Shown here: piece after piece, positions 1 to 8,557 of the stretch | Layout: each line of letters begins with the position of its first letter | Numbering within the stretch: position 1 is the first letter of the stretch | Source: Firmicutes bacterium AM41-11 | Lineage (GTDB): Bacteria > Bacillota_I > Bacilli_A > Erysipelotrichales > Erysipelotrichaceae | Reading direction: 5' to 3' | DNA: 64,000 nucleotides | Assembly (NCBI GenBank): GCA_003480165.1 | Contig: QUIQ01000001.1 | Location: 124,001-188,000 of the forward strand | Made by a program: the position numbers and the translations under genes | Notes under the pieces: generated by a model | Database searches by the model: none | What the model saw: only the letters and a program-made list of their open reading frames with translations | What the model was told of the DNA's origin: nothing

Positions 1-823
1 CCCAACGGACATTTCCAATGGATTTAGACATCTTTTTATTGTCGATATTGATCATTCCATTATGAATCCAAAGATTAGCCAAATGGGTATGGTTGACAAT
101 TTCGCATTGGGCAATTTCATTTTCATGATGTGGGAATTTTAAATCAAGTCCCCCACCATGAATATCAATCAATGGTTTTTTAAAGACATCTTGAATCATA
201 ACAACACATTCTGTATGCCATCCTGGACGTCCTTTTGACCAAGGAGTATCCCATTGAATTCCCTTGTCGGTTGCTTTCCATAAGGTAAAATCTAAAGGAT
301 TTTCTTTTTTGGTATTCTCATCAATACGCGCACCAACCATTAGATCTTCCATGTTTTGATGGGATAATTCCCCATAGGCCTGATCCGCATTGACACGGAA
401 ATAAACATCGCCACCAACTTGATAAGCTGCGCCTAAATCAATCAATTTTTGAATGAACGCAATGACTTGATCCATCGTTTCCGTAACGCGTGGGGTTACA
501 TTAGGTTGATCAGCATGCAAATCAGCTCGAGTTTGTGCATACGCTTTAATATATTTATCTGTAATTTCTTTTTCACTCACATTTTGTTCAATTGCTGTAT
601 TAATAATTTTGTCATCTACATCGGTATAGTTACTAACATAAGTAACTTCTAAACCTTGCGCTTCTAACGCTTTTTTTAACGTATCAAATACAACAATAGG
701 CCGGGCATTTCCGACATGCGGATAGTTGTATACCGTAGGACCACATACATACATGGAAACCTTACCTGGTTCAATAGGTTTTAATTCTTCAACTTTTTGG
801 GAATAACTATTATATAACTTCAT
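1..823 (-). CDS. cysS: Cysteinyl-tRNA synthetase, 3' end cut by window edge
   Basis: Charges tRNA-Cys with cysteine in the cytoplasm. I translated this strand directly; it stays open from the ATG at 823 to the window edge (274 codons), so the C-terminal part is missing. The N-terminus reads MKLYNSYSQKVEELKPIEPG, followed by the zinc-ligand region MYVCGPTVYNYPHVGNARP, where HVGN is the HIGH signature. Further zinc ligands lie in GWHTECVVM and FPHHENE, and KKMSKSIGN (the KMSKS loop) comes just before the edge. A strong AGGAGG stands before the start. It lies 10 bases downstream of a 55-codon gene, and the two probably share one promoter. Confidence 0.95.
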   Translation of the reverse strand, partial: MKLYNSYSQKVEELKPIEPGKVSMYVCGPTVYNYPHVGNARPIVVFDTLKKALEAQGLEVTYVSNYTDVDDKIINTAIEQNVSEKEITDKYIKAYAQTRADLHADQPNVTPRVTETMDQVIAFIQKLIDLGAAYQVGGDVYFRVNADQAYGELSHQNMEDLMVGARIDENTKKENPLDFTLWKATDKGIQWDTPWSKGRPGWHTECVVMIQDVFKKPLIDIHGGGLDLKFPHHENEIAQCEIVNHTHLANLWIHNGMINIDNKKMSKSIGNVRW

Positions 824-833
824 ATGCGTCCTC

Positions 834-1001
834 CTACTTCTTTTCCTTATCCATTTCGACAGATAGATTCTTAAATTGTTCCAACAATCTAGGATCTATG
901 CCTTCTTCTTTCATTTTTTCTAAATATACTTTATCTAAATCGTTGACATCTTTGGTTAATTCATCACGATCTTCATTAGATAATTTTGTTCTAATTGCCA
1001 T
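834..1001 (-). CDS. Small hypothetical protein (55 aa) ahead of cysS
   Basis: A 55-residue charged, probably helical protein that begins MAIRTKLSNEDRDELTKDVN and ends EMDKEKK. I do not recognise the family. The start has a good ribosome site (AAGGAAGG) 8 bases upstream, and the stop codon lies immediately before the cysS ribosome site, so the two are very likely translated from one mRNA. A consensus-like promoter stands 27 bases upstream of the start. It has no signal peptide, membrane segment or cysteine. It might be a small partner of the tRNA synthetase or a chance neighbour; only its reality as a gene is supported. Confidence 0.7.
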   Translation of the reverse strand: MAIRTKLSNEDRDELTKDVNDLDKVYLEKMKEEGIDPRLLEQFKNLSVEMDKEKK

Positions 1002-1027
1002 AAAGCACCTTCCTTATACGTAAATAC

Positions 1028-1056
1028 AGAATACCCTAATTAGGCCTTTTTTTCAA
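1028..1056 (-). promoter_or_regulatory. Promoter of the small gene-cysS operon
   Basis: On the minus strand: TTGAAA (1056-1051), 17-base spacer, TATTCT (1033-1028). It lies 27 bases before the 55-codon gene. Confidence 0.65.
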
Positions 1057-1080
1057 TAATTAGGACAAACCCTATCCTTT

Positions 1081-1114
1081 AAAAAAGCACCAAGAATGGT
1101 AAGACTCTTGGTGC
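1081..1114 (-). terminator. Terminator of mscL
   Basis: Nine-base-pair stem GCACCAAGA/TCTTGGTGC (1087-1095 with 1106-1114), followed on the minus strand by a run of six T. It lies 30 bases after the mscL stop. Confidence 0.85.
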
Positions 1115-1143
1115 AATATTCTTTTTGTTTTAAAGCAGGCTAT

Positions 1144-1542
1144 CTATTTTGTGTTTTCTTTTAATAAATCACGGATTTCTTCCAATAGAAGGACAGATTC
1201 ATCTTTTTCTGGTTCTTCTTCTGCAACTTCCTCTTCTTTATTCAATTTAAATGTCGCAAGCACTTTTAACATCGAGAAGATACATGCTGCTACAATTAAG
1301 AAATCCACAACATTCTGGATAAAATTTCCATATTTGACTGTAGCTGTTCCAACTTGAATTTGGAGACTGGTAAAATCCAATCCACCAATTAAAACCCCAA
1401 CGATTGGCATTAAGATATCATTAACTAAAGAAGTGACGATTTTCCCAAAAGCACCACCAATGATAACCCCGACAGCCATATCCATGACATTTCCTTGAGC
1501 GATAAATTCTTTAAATTCACTAACTGTTTTATTTAACTTCAT
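1144..1542 (-). CDS. mscL: Large-conductance mechanosensitive channel MscL
   Basis: Forms the membrane pore that opens under tension to release solutes on sudden hypo-osmotic shock. The 132 residues are normal for the family. The N-terminal amphipathic helix (MKLNKTVSEFKEFIAQGN) leads into the pore-lining TM1, with the typical MDMAVGVIIGGAFGKIV (about residues 20-36). TM2 is around residues 75-97 (NFIQNVVDFLIVAACIF), and the acidic C-terminal helix bundle (EEEVAEEEPEKD) follows. Ribosome site AAAGGA. It is a single gene between the gap terminator and its own terminator, with an extended -10 box in between. Confidence 0.96.
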   Translation of the reverse strand: MKLNKTVSEFKEFIAQGNVMDMAVGVIIGGAFGKIVTSLVNDILMPIVGVLIGGLDFTSLQIQVGTATVKYGNFIQNVVDFLIVAACIFSMLKVLATFKLNKEEEVAEEEPEKDESVLLLEEIRDLLKENTK

Positions 1543-1584
1543 ATTTTTTCCTTTTTCTAACTCTTAAGGTTTCCTACATAAATA

Positions 1585-1593
1585 ATCATAACA
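1585..1593 (-). promoter_or_regulatory. Probable mscL promoter (extended -10)
   Basis: Minus strand TGTTATGAT, that is a TGn extension plus TATGAT, directly after the gap terminator hairpin. No convincing -35 box. Confidence 0.4.
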
Positions 1594-1626
1594 AAAAAAA
1601 CGACATAACTAAAAGTCATGTCGTTT
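1593..1626 (-). terminator. Terminator of gap
   Basis: Inverted repeat AAACGACATAACT/AGTCATGTCGTTT (1598-1610 with 1614-1626, one G-U pair) followed on the minus strand by eight T. It is 24 bases after the gap stop. Confidence 0.85.
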
Positions 1627-1649
1627 AATCTCATTATAAATATGGAGAA

Positions 1650-2666
1650 TTATTCACCTAATTCAGAGAAGTATTTAATTGTACGAACCATTTGGCTAGT
1701 GAATGAGTTTTCGTTATCATACCAAGAAACTACTTGTACTTGAGTGTTTCCATCTGGTAATTCGATAGCCATTGTTTGAGTAGCATCAAATAATGAACCA
1801 TAAGTCATACCAACGATATCGCTAGATACGATTTCGTCTTCGTTGTATCCGTAAGATTCAGTTACAGAAGCTTTCATTTTAGCGTTGATTTCATCAACAG
1901 TTACTTTACCTTCAACAGCAGCAACTAAGATAGTTGTAGATCCTGTAGGGCATGGTACACGTTGTGCAGAACCGATTAATTTTCCGTTTAATTCAGGGAT
2001 AACTAATCCGATAGCTTTTGCAGCACCTGTTGAGTTAGGTACGATGTTTTCTGCAGCAGCACGACTACGACGTTTGTTACCTTTACGTTGAGGTCCGTCC
2101 AAAGTCATTTGGTCACCAGTGTAAGAGTGAATTGTACTCATGATACCACCTTGGATAGGTGCTAATTCATTTAATGCTTTTGCCATAGGAGCTAAGCAGT
2201 TTGTAGTACAAGATGCAGCAGAAATGATCTTATCTTCTGCAGTTAAAGTTTTGTGGTTTACATTGTAAACGATAGTTTTCAAATCGTTTCCAGCTGGAGC
2301 TGAAATAACGACTTTCTTAGCACCTGCATCAATATGAGCTTGTGCTTTTGCTTTAGAAGTATAGAATCCTGTACATTCCAAAACAACGTCAACGTCTAAT
2401 TCACCCCAAGGTAATTTAGATGCATCTGCTTCTTTATAGATTGTGATTTCTTTTCCATCAACAGTAATTGAATTTTCACCTGCAGAAACTGTGTTAGCTA
2501 ATGCATAAGTTCCTTGAGTAGTATCATACTTTAACAAGTATGCTAACATATCAGGACTTGTTAAGTCGTTGATAGCTACTACTTCGTAACCTTCAGCACC
2601 AAACATTTGACGGAATGCCAAACGTCCGATACGTCCAAAACCATTGATTGCAACTTTTACTGTCAT
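1650..2666 (-). CDS. gap: Glyceraldehyde-3-phosphate dehydrogenase, type I
   Basis: Glycolytic enzyme: glyceraldehyde-3-phosphate + NAD+ + Pi to 1,3-bisphosphoglycerate. It has 338 residues, the usual length. The N-terminal Rossmann motif is [18 protein letters not shown]. The active-site motif [12 protein letters not shown] has its catalytic Cys near residue 153, and a C-terminal [15 protein letters not shown] is present. I take ATG 2666 because AAAGGAGG lies 10 bases before it; an ATG eight codons upstream overlaps that ribosome site and cannot use it. The promoter is a perfect consensus, fitting a highly expressed gene, and the gene has its own terminator. Confidence 0.97.
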   Translation of the reverse strand: MTVKVAINGFGRIGRLAFRQMFGAEGYEVVAINDLTSPDMLAYLLKYDTTQGTYALANTVSAGENSITVDGKEITIYKEADASKLPWGELDVDVVLECTGFYTSKAKAQAHIDAGAKKVVISAPAGNDLKTIVYNVNHKTLTAEDKIISAASCTTNCLAPMAKALNELAPIQGGIMSTIHSYTGDQMTLDGPQRKGNKRRSRAAAENIVPNSTGAAKAIGLVIPELNGKLIGSAQRVPCPTGSTTILVAAVEGKVTVDEINAKMKASVTESYGYNEDEIVSSDIVGMTYGSLFDATQTMAIELPDGNTQVQVVSWYDNENSFTSQMVRTIKYFSELGE

Positions 2667-2698
2667 ATCAGTAATTCCTCCTTTAATCAATCATCAAT

Positions 2699-2727
2699 AT
2701 TATAAAAACTATAAAGGCATTTGTCAA
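2699..2727 (-). promoter_or_regulatory. Consensus sigma-A promoter of gap
   Basis: Minus strand TTGACA (2727-2722), 17-base spacer, TATAAT (2704-2699): both boxes match the consensus exactly. Confidence 0.9.
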
Positions 2728-2830
2728 CGAGTTCACAACATATCTCGTGGGCTTTTTCACTCGTCTTTTCGTACCATTTTCTCAGCAATTTTTACCCATT
2801 CGTGATAATATAGGAAAAAGGAGTTTAGAC

Positions 2831-3325
2831 ATGAATCAAAATAATATTCTAGATTTATTAGAAAAAGATGCTCGTTTAAATGCCCAAGATTTATCCGATA
2901 TTTTAAACGAACCAAAAGATGAAATTGAAAAAACCATTAAAGAATTAGAGGATAAAAAAATTATTTGTGGCTATCATACAGTAATCAATTACAACCGTGC
3001 CCAACGCGATGAAAAAGTCATGGCCTATATTGAAGTTTCTTGTTCTCCAACAAGAAACCGCGGCTATGATAAAACTGCTATGACTATAGCCAATTATCCT
3101 GAAGTTACGACAATGTATTTATTAAGTGGGGATTGTGACTTCTTATGTTTAGTTGAAGGTAAGACGATGTTTGAAGTAGCTCGCTTTGTATCCGACAAAA
3201 TTGCCTGTGTAGAAGATGTTATTTCTACCAAAACGTTATTTGTCTTAAAACAGTACAAATCATCTGGTATCTTAACGGAATCTTTAAAGAACGATGATAA
3301 CGATAGATTGGTCGTGACTCCATAA
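2831..3325 (+). CDS. Lrp/AsnC-family transcription regulator
   Basis: Feast/famine DNA-binding regulator of 164 residues. N-terminal winged helix-turn-helix (NNILDLLEKDARLNAQDLSD, about residues 3-55), then an alpha-beta ligand/oligomer domain (VMAYIEVSC ... VTTMYLLSGDCDFLCLVEG). The start at 2831 has AAAGGAG 7 bases upstream; a longer reading from 2747 has no ribosome site. Its stop TAA shares one base with the ATG of the following aminotransferase (TAATG), so the two are translationally coupled. The pairing resembles Bacillus subtilis AlaR-AlaT, where the regulator controls its aminotransferase; that this pair acts on alanine is inference. Confidence 0.88.
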   Translation: MNQNNILDLLEKDARLNAQDLSDILNEPKDEIEKTIKELEDKKIICGYHTVINYNRAQRDEKVMAYIEVSCSPTRNRGYDKTAMTIANYPEVTTMYLLSGDCDFLCLVEGKTMFEVARFVSDKIACVEDVISTKTLFVLKQYKSSGILTESLKNDDNDRLVVTP

Positions 3326-4482
3326 TGAAAGAAATCTCAAAAACCGTAGAAGCGCTAAAACCAAGTGGAATCCGACGATTCTTTGATTTAGCTAATACCA
3401 TGGAAGGCGTTATTTCTTTAGGCGTTGGAGAACCTGACTTCTCTACGCCATGGCATGTATGCGAAGAAGCTATTCAATCCATGGCCGATGGAAGAACGCA
3501 CTATACCGCAAATAAAGGATTACTTGAATTACGCGAAGAAATTGCCAAATTCCATAGTGAACACTACAACCAGAACTATGATCCAAAAACAGAAATCTTA
3601 TTAACAGTTGGAGGTAGTGAAGCCATTGACTTGTCTATGCGTGCTTTACTAAATCCAGGAGATGAAGTCATTGTCATGGATCCCAATTACGTAGCCTATG
3701 AACCAGCCATTCGTCTAGCTGGAGGCGTTTGTGTTCCTATTGTATTAACCCGAGAAAATGAGTTCAAATTAAAAGCAGATGACTTAAAAAAAGCCATTAC
3801 AGATAAAACCAAAGCCATGATCATTAACTACCCTAGTAATCCAACGGGCGGTGTCATGACCGAGGCCGATTATCGAGAAATTGTTCCAATTATACAAGAA
3901 AGTGGAATTTATGTCGTCAGTGATGAAATCTATGCCGAACTAAGTTTTGATCAAGCCTTTGCGTCACTATCACAGTTTGAAGAAGTACGCGATCAAATTC
4001 TAGTCATCAACGGATTCTCTAAAGCCTATGCGATGACAGGTTGGCGACTTGGTTATATTCTTGCCAATCCAACCATCACCAAAGCTCTGACAAAGATTCA
4101 TCAATATGTCATTATGTCTGCTTCTACACCTGCCCAATATGCAGCAATTGAAGCTTTAAGAAACGGATACGATGATGTGATTTTAATGCGCGAAGAATAC
4201 TTAAACCGAAGAAACTTACTTGTAAACAGTTTAAATCGTATGGGATTAAATACCCCTATGCCACATGGTACATTCTATGTATTTGCGGATATTCGTCCTT
4301 ACGGATTAAGCAGTGAAGAATTCTGTAACGAACTCTTAAATCAAGAAAAAGTAGCTTGTGTTCCCGGAGATGCCTTTGGCCCCCATGGACAAGGTTTCAT
4401 TCGTATCTCTTATGCATATAGCTTAAATCACATTAAAGAAGCTTGTGTACGTATTGAACACTTCCTTCAACAATTTAAATAA
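3325..4482 (+). CDS. PLP-dependent class I/II aminotransferase
   Basis: Transfers amino groups between an amino acid and a 2-oxo acid in the cytosol. It has 385 residues, typical of the AspC/AlaT/PatA fold. Visible motifs: substrate loop LGVGEPDFSTP, YPSNPTGG, cofactor site VVSDEIYAELSF, and the Schiff-base lysine in GFSKAYAMTGWRLGY (Lys233). The ATG overlaps the stop of the Lrp-family gene by one base, so it is coupled to it. Substrate cannot be read from sequence; alanine or an aromatic amino acid is plausible from the AlaR-AlaT-like arrangement. Followed by a strong hairpin terminator shared with the convergent phosphoglucomutase gene. Confidence 0.92.
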   Translation: MKEISKTVEALKPSGIRRFFDLANTMEGVISLGVGEPDFSTPWHVCEEAIQSMADGRTHYTANKGLLELREEIAKFHSEHYNQNYDPKTEILLTVGGSEAIDLSMRALLNPGDEVIVMDPNYVAYEPAIRLAGGVCVPIVLTRENEFKLKADDLKKAITDKTKAMIINYPSNPTGGVMTEADYREIVPIIQESGIYVVSDEIYAELSFDQAFASLSQFEEVRDQILVINGFSKAYAMTGWRLGYILANPTITKALTKIHQYVIMSASTPAQYAAIEALRNGYDDVILMREEYLNRRNLLVNSLNRMGLNTPMPHGTFYVFADIRPYGLSSEEFCNELLNQEKVACVPGDAFGPHGQGFIRISYAYSLNHIKEACVRIEHFLQQFK

Positions 4483-4512
4483 GCCTAGATTCATCAAAAA
4501 AAATCGTATAAA

Positions 4513-4538
4513 AAAAGCAGGATTTCGATCCTGCTTTT
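4513..4538. terminator. Bidirectional terminator with TTCG loop
   Basis: Eleven-base-pair perfect stem AAAAGCAGGAT/ATCCTGCTTTT (4513-4523 with 4528-4538) closed by TTCG, with A and T runs on either side. It lies between the convergent aminotransferase and phosphoglucomutase genes and can serve both. Confidence 0.92.
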
Positions 4539-4542
4539 CATT

Positions 4543-6243
4543 TTATTCAGCGGTTAATTCAGACATTGCCTTTTGGAATTTTTCCGTTTTCGCATGGGCT
4601 TCGGCTTTATCTGCCCCTTTAATACAATAGTAGAATTTACATTTTGGTTCGGTACCACTTGGACGAACTGCAATCCAGCTACCATCTTCAAGATAGTATT
4701 TCAATACATTGGATTTTGTAAAGCCAGTTAATTCACTTACTTTTCCACCTTCACAAATTGTACATTCCTGGTAGTCTTCACTACGAACCACTTTCACACC
4801 TGCAATTTCTTTTGGTGCATCAGCACGTAAGTCAGCTAAGATTTGTTTAATACGATTAGCACCCGCTTCGCCAGATAAAGTCAATGCGACTTGACTTTCT
4901 TCATATGTTCCATGACGATCATACAAGTCATTTAAGACATCCACTAAGTCTTTACCTTGTTGTTTATAGAAGGCACAAGCTTCCGCTAAAATCAATAGAG
5001 CTTGTGGTGCATCTTTATCACGTACAAATGGTTTAACCAAAGAACCATAGGATTCTTCATAACCAAAGACATAATTCTTTTCATGTGTTACTTCGTATTT
5101 TGCGACTTTTTCACCAATGAATTTGAAACCAGTTAATGTCTTTTCTGTACTAACTCCATAATCAGCTGCCACTTTTTCACCTAAATCAGAAGTTACAACA
5201 GTATTAAACATGACAGGGTTTTCTGGCATTAATCCTTTTTCTGTTAATTGTGAACAAATGTATTCAATTTCAACAGCACCGGATTGGTTACCTGTTAAAA
5301 CTATATATTCCCCATTGTGTTTAACACCAACACCCATACGGTCTGCATCTGGATCACAAACCAAAATCAAATCGGCATCGTTTTCTTTCGCATACTTCAA
5401 TGACAACTCATAAGCACCTGGTTGTTCTGGGTTTGGTGTAGGTGTATTTGAGAAGTCAGGATCTGGTGTACATTGTTCTTCAACTGGAATACAGTTATAA
5501 CCAGTCATTTTAAAGACATCTTTGACAGGGATATTGGCTGTACCATGTTCTGGAGAGAAGACAATTTTGATATCTTTCTTAACATCTGGGTTCAATTGAA
5601 TCGACAATACATGTTTATAGTAGTCTTGATCCACATCATCTCCCATTACCGTAATCAATTTCTTTTGTTCTTCAGTACAGTTGGCATCAATTGCTAATTC
5701 ATCTTCGATCGCATTAACTTCACGGATAACGGCATCGGCTAAATGAGGAACTAATTGACAACCTTTGTCATCATATAATTTATATCCATTATATTCTTTA
5801 GGGTTATGACTAGCGGTAATCATGATTCCACCAAAGCATTTATTATAACGAACCGCAAATGACAACATTGGAGTTGGACGTAAAGAATCATAAACGTAAG
5901 ATGCAATATTGTTTTTTGCTAAAAGATCTGCACAGTCAAAAGCCAATTCACGTGACATATGACGGTTATCATAACCAATCGCAATTCCTTTTTTACAAGC
6001 TTCTTCACCATTTTTAATAATGTAATTGGCAAAACCTTGGGTAGCTTTACGAATCGTATGAATGTTAATACGATTGGTACCAGGGCCTAATAAGCCACGC
6101 ATACCTGCTGTTCCAAATTCAATTGTGGTATAGAATGCATCATTTTTTTCTTGATCCGACATATTCTCTAATTCAGCTTTATAACGTTGATCAAGATTGG
6201 GATGATTCACCCATTTCTCATATCTTTCTTCTACTAATGACAT
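4543..6243 (-). CDS. pgcA: Alpha-phosphoglucomutase (phospho-sugar mutase)
   Basis: Interconverts glucose-6-phosphate and glucose-1-phosphate, feeding glycogen and cell-envelope sugar synthesis. It has 566 residues, as in the PgcA-type enzymes. The phosphoserine loop is GIMITASHNPKEYNGYK (Ser145), the Mg2+ loop is DPDADRMG, the sugar loop GYEESYG, and the phosphate-binding loop VRPSGTEPK lies near the C-terminus. I take ATG 6243 because AGGAGG lies 10 bases upstream; a longer reading from 6309 begins inside the operator. A cre site covers the -35 box, so CcpA repression in rich sugar is likely. Downstream of ptsH but separated from it by a terminator. Confidence 0.95.
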   Translation of the reverse strand: MSLVEERYEKWVNHPNLDQRYKAELENMSDQEKNDAFYTTIEFGTAGMRGLLGPGTNRINIHTIRKATQGFANYIIKNGEEACKKGIAIGYDNRHMSRELAFDCADLLAKNNIASYVYDSLRPTPMLSFAVRYNKCFGGIMITASHNPKEYNGYKLYDDKGCQLVPHLADAVIREVNAIEDELAIDANCTEEQKKLITVMGDDVDQDYYKHVLSIQLNPDVKKDIKIVFSPEHGTANIPVKDVFKMTGYNCIPVEEQCTPDPDFSNTPTPNPEQPGAYELSLKYAKENDADLILVCDPDADRMGVGVKHNGEYIVLTGNQSGAVEIEYICSQLTEKGLMPENPVMFNTVVTSDLGEKVAADYGVSTEKTLTGFKFIGEKVAKYEVTHEKNYVFGYEESYGSLVKPFVRDKDAPQALLILAEACAFYKQQGKDLVDVLNDLYDRHGTYEESQVALTLSGEAGANRIKQILADLRADAPKEIAGVKVVRSEDYQECTICEGGKVSELTGFTKSNVLKYYLEDGSWIAVRPSGTEPKCKFYYCIKGADKAEAHAKTEKFQKAMSELTAE

Positions 6244-6271
6244 TATAAGAAATCCTCCTAAATATACTTCA

Positions 6272-6308
6272 ATTATATCATTTTCATGCATAAATGAAAA
6301 CGATTTCA
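6272..6308 (-). promoter_or_regulatory. pgcA promoter overlapped by a cre (CcpA) site
   Basis: Minus strand TTTTCA (6300-6295), 17 bases, TATAAT (6277-6272). The sequence TGAAAACGATTTCA (6295-6308) fits the cre consensus TGWNANCGNTNWCA at every position and sits in a perfect 12-bp inverted repeat (6288-6299 with 6304-6315). Because it covers the -35 box, it should repress. Confidence 0.82.
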
Positions 6309-6320
6309 TTTATGCAATCT

Positions 6321-6350
6321 TTACAAAAAAAGACCACAATTTGTGGTCTT
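6321..6350 (-). terminator. Terminator of ptsH
   Basis: Stem AAGACCAC/GTGGTCTT around 6330-6350, followed on the minus strand by seven T. It separates ptsH from pgcA. Confidence 0.85.
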
Positions 6351-6363
6351 ATCTTACTCAAAA

Positions 6364-6630
6364 TTAGTCAATAATTTTTTGAGCACGTAATACTTCTTCG
6401 ATAGAAGCAATAGCTGCATCTTCGTCTTCACCATTACAACTGATAGTGATTTCAGATTGTGTAGGGATTCCTAAAGACATAACACCCATGATAGATTTCA
6501 TGTTTACTTCACGTCCTTTGAAAGCTACATTGATTTCACTTTTGAATTTAGAAGCTGCATTAACAGCTACAGTTGCAGGACGAGCATGAAGTCCTACTGG
6601 ATCAACAACAGTTACAGTAATTTGTTTCAT
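6364..6630 (-). CDS. ptsH: Phosphocarrier protein HPr
   Basis: Carries phosphate from enzyme I to the sugar-specific enzymes II of the PTS. The 88-residue length is normal. The catalytic histidine is His15 in GLHARPAT, and the regulatory serine is Ser46 in NMKSIMGVMSLGI, the site used by HPr kinase in Firmicutes; phosphorylated there, HPr is the CcpA co-repressor. That agrees with the cre site on the next gene. AGGAGG ribosome site. It has its own promoter, but no terminator separates it from the DUF523 gene upstream, so glg transcripts may also read into it. Enzyme I is not in the window. Confidence 0.97.
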   Translation of the reverse strand: MKQITVTVVDPVGLHARPATVAVNAASKFKSEINVAFKGREVNMKSIMGVMSLGIPTQSEITISCNGEDEDAAIASIEEVLRAQKIID

Positions 6631-6663
6631 TATAAATTTCCTCCTAAGTTAATACCTATAAAT

Positions 6664-6692
6664 ATTTTAGTCCATTTCCTTGTATAAAACAA
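6664..6692 (-). promoter_or_regulatory. ptsH promoter
   Basis: Minus strand TTGTTT (6692-6687), 17-base spacer, TAAAAT (6669-6664). Confidence 0.6.
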
Positions 6693-6707
6693 TAGAAAAA
6701 TGATGAA

Positions 6708-7115
6708 TTATACTTCAATAACAGGAATTTGTAAGCGATTCAGACTTTCGCAAAATACACCACTTCCAGGAATCAAAATTGACTGAAATGTCCCATCATA
6801 AATCAATGTCTTACCACAAGATGGAGAACGACTTTTTACGATTGCGCAATCTACAGAATGCGCTTTGGCTACTTCTATCGCCTTTTTCGCACCTTCTCTA
6901 TAAGCTTGCGTATAATCTAAGCCATCTTTACCAATAACTCTATTTTGGCACCGTTCACAAGGTATGCGAGGCGTTGGTAGTCCTCCCATAACCTCCGGAC
7001 AAACCGGAAATACTTCATGTCCTTTTAATAATTCAATAAGCGTAGGATTGTAGTTATTCTTCCCGTTGTATTTACAATTTTGTCCTAATAAACAAGCGCT
7101 CACTAAGATTTTCAT
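6708..7115 (-). CDS. DUF523 family protein (TudS-like)
   Basis: 135-residue protein of the DUF523 family, whose studied members (TudS) bind an iron-sulfur cluster and remove sulfur from thiouracil. The conserved features are visible: MKILVSACLLGQNCKYNGK with two cysteines, FPVCPEVMGGLPTPR, and KSRSPSCGK. An extra CERC pair is at about residues 53-56. Its ATG overlaps the glgA stop by one base (TAATG), so it is translated as the last gene of glgC-glgD-glgA. A link to glycogen metabolism is not obvious; thiouracil as substrate is a family-level guess. Confidence 0.85.
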   Translation of the reverse strand: MKILVSACLLGQNCKYNGKNNYNPTLIELLKGHEVFPVCPEVMGGLPTPRIPCERCQNRVIGKDGLDYTQAYREGAKKAIEVAKAHSVDCAIVKSRSPSCGKTLIYDGTFQSILIPGSGVFCESLNRLQIPVIEV

Positions 7116-8557
7116 TATTGGTTCATCAATTCATTATAAAGTAATGAATATGTGTTCGCACTGTTATCCCATGATACATCTGTATTCATGGCATTGGTTT
7201 GCAGCATTTCCCAATCTTCTTTACGGTTTGCGTATACATCACATGCATAGTACAAAACGTTAATCAAATCATTGGAATCATATTTTTCAAAACTGAAACC
7301 ATTACCGCTCTTTTCGTATTCGTTATAAGCATCTACAGTATCTTTCAATCCACCCGTTTCACGAACCAAAGGCAATGTTCCATAACGTAATGAAATCATT
7401 TGTGAAATACCACATGGTTCAAATAAGCTAGGCATCAAGAATAAATCACTTGCAGCATAAATACGATGCGCTAATTCTTCATTGTATCCATAGTAGAAAC
7501 AAATCTTTCCTTTGTTTCCATTTTCCAACTCACGGAATTTGTTTTCAATTGGTGCTTCACCACTACCTAAGATAATCAATTGAATTGGTGCTGCACAAAG
7601 TGCATCCAATTGTTCCATCAATAAATAGAAACCTTTTTGCCATGTCAAACGACTTACGCAGCCCACTAACATAACATCCGGATTTTCTTCTAAGCCCATT
7701 TCCTTTTGTAAGGCAAGTTTGTTCTTTTTCTTCTGAACTTTTACATTGATCTTATCAAAGTTGTAAGGAATTTCTGGATCCGTTGCAGGATTCCATGCAA
7801 CGGTATCAATACCATTTACAATACCCCACAAATCGTATTTACGCATGTTCAAAACAGCTTCCAAATGTTCACCAAATTGTGGCGTTAAGATTTCTTGTGA
7901 ATAGGTTGGAGAAACCGTTGTAACTTTATCGGCATAAAGAATACCAGATTTCATAAAGGAGATTCCTCCATCAAATTTAACGTTACCATTATCTAATAGA
8001 TAATATGGTAAGCCTAAACAAGAATCTAACATTTCAGGTCCGAAGTTACCTTGGAACAATAAGTTATGAATCGTATAAACAAAACGAATTGCGTTGTATC
8101 TAGGATCTGAATCATGCGTTTCCTTGATCATACAAGGAATCATACCAGTTTGCCAATCGTGACAATGAATGATATTAGGCCAATAATTCAATTGGTTCAA
8201 CATCTCAATAACGGCTTTTTGGAAGTACGCAAAACGTTCTCCATCATCTTCATAGCCATATAAAGTATCTCTTTCAAAATATCCTTGATGTTGAATAAAG
8301 AAATATGCAACATCATCCACAGTAGCAGAATACACGCGAACTGGGACTTCATGATAATTGATTGATACAGAATATTCACAGCAGAAGTACAAATCGTTTT
8401 GGTACTTGTCCCAAATCTTTTTATATAAAGGAATAACGATTTTTACTTCATGTCCTTTTTGTTTTAGTGCTTGAGGTAAAGATCCAACAACATCGGCTAA
8501 TCCACCGGTTTTGATAAAAGGTAATGCCTCACTAGCAACCATTAATATTGATGCCAT
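7115..8557 (-). CDS. glgA: Glycogen synthase (GT5)
   Basis: Adds glucose from ADP-glucose to the growing alpha-1,4 chain of glycogen. 480 residues is standard for GT5. The ADP-glucose loop near the N-terminus is KTGGLADVVG (from Lys16), and the second lobe carries VSRLTWQKGF and the acceptor/nucleotide motif PSLFEPCGISQM. The ATG overlaps the glgD stop by one base, and its own stop overlaps the next gene by one base: tight coupling on both sides. The branching enzyme and phosphorylase are not in the window. Confidence 0.97.
   Translation of the reverse strand: MASILMVASEALPFIKTGGLADVVGSLPQALKQKGHEVKIVIPLYKKIWDKYQNDLYFCCEYSVSINYHEVPVRVYSATVDDVAYFFIQHQGYFERDTLYGYEDDGERFAYFQKAVIEMLNQLNYWPNIIHCHDWQTGMIPCMIKETHDSDPRYNAIRFVYTIHNLLFQGNFGPEMLDSCLGLPYYLLDNGNVKFDGGISFMKSGILYADKVTTVSPTYSQEILTPQFGEHLEAVLNMRKYDLWGIVNGIDTVAWNPATDPEIPYNFDKINVKVQKKKNKLALQKEMGLEENPDVMLVGCVSRLTWQKGFYLLMEQLDALCAAPIQLIILGSGEAPIENKFRELENGNKGKICFYYGYNEELAHRIYAASDLFLMPSLFEPCGISQMISLRYGTLPLVRETGGLKDTVDAYNEYEKSGNGFSFEKYDSNDLINVLYYACDVYANRKEDWEMLQTNAMNTDVSWDNSANTYSLLYNELMNQ

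Noticed and set aside
2747..2830. 28-residue N-terminal extension of the Lrp-family regulator
   Set aside because: The extension has no ribosome site, is unlike the family, and overlaps the regulatory region of gap; the ATG at 2831 has AAAGGAG.
6244..6309. 22-residue extension of phosphoglucomutase
   Set aside because: It would be translated from within the promoter and cre site; the ATG at 6243 has AGGAGG.
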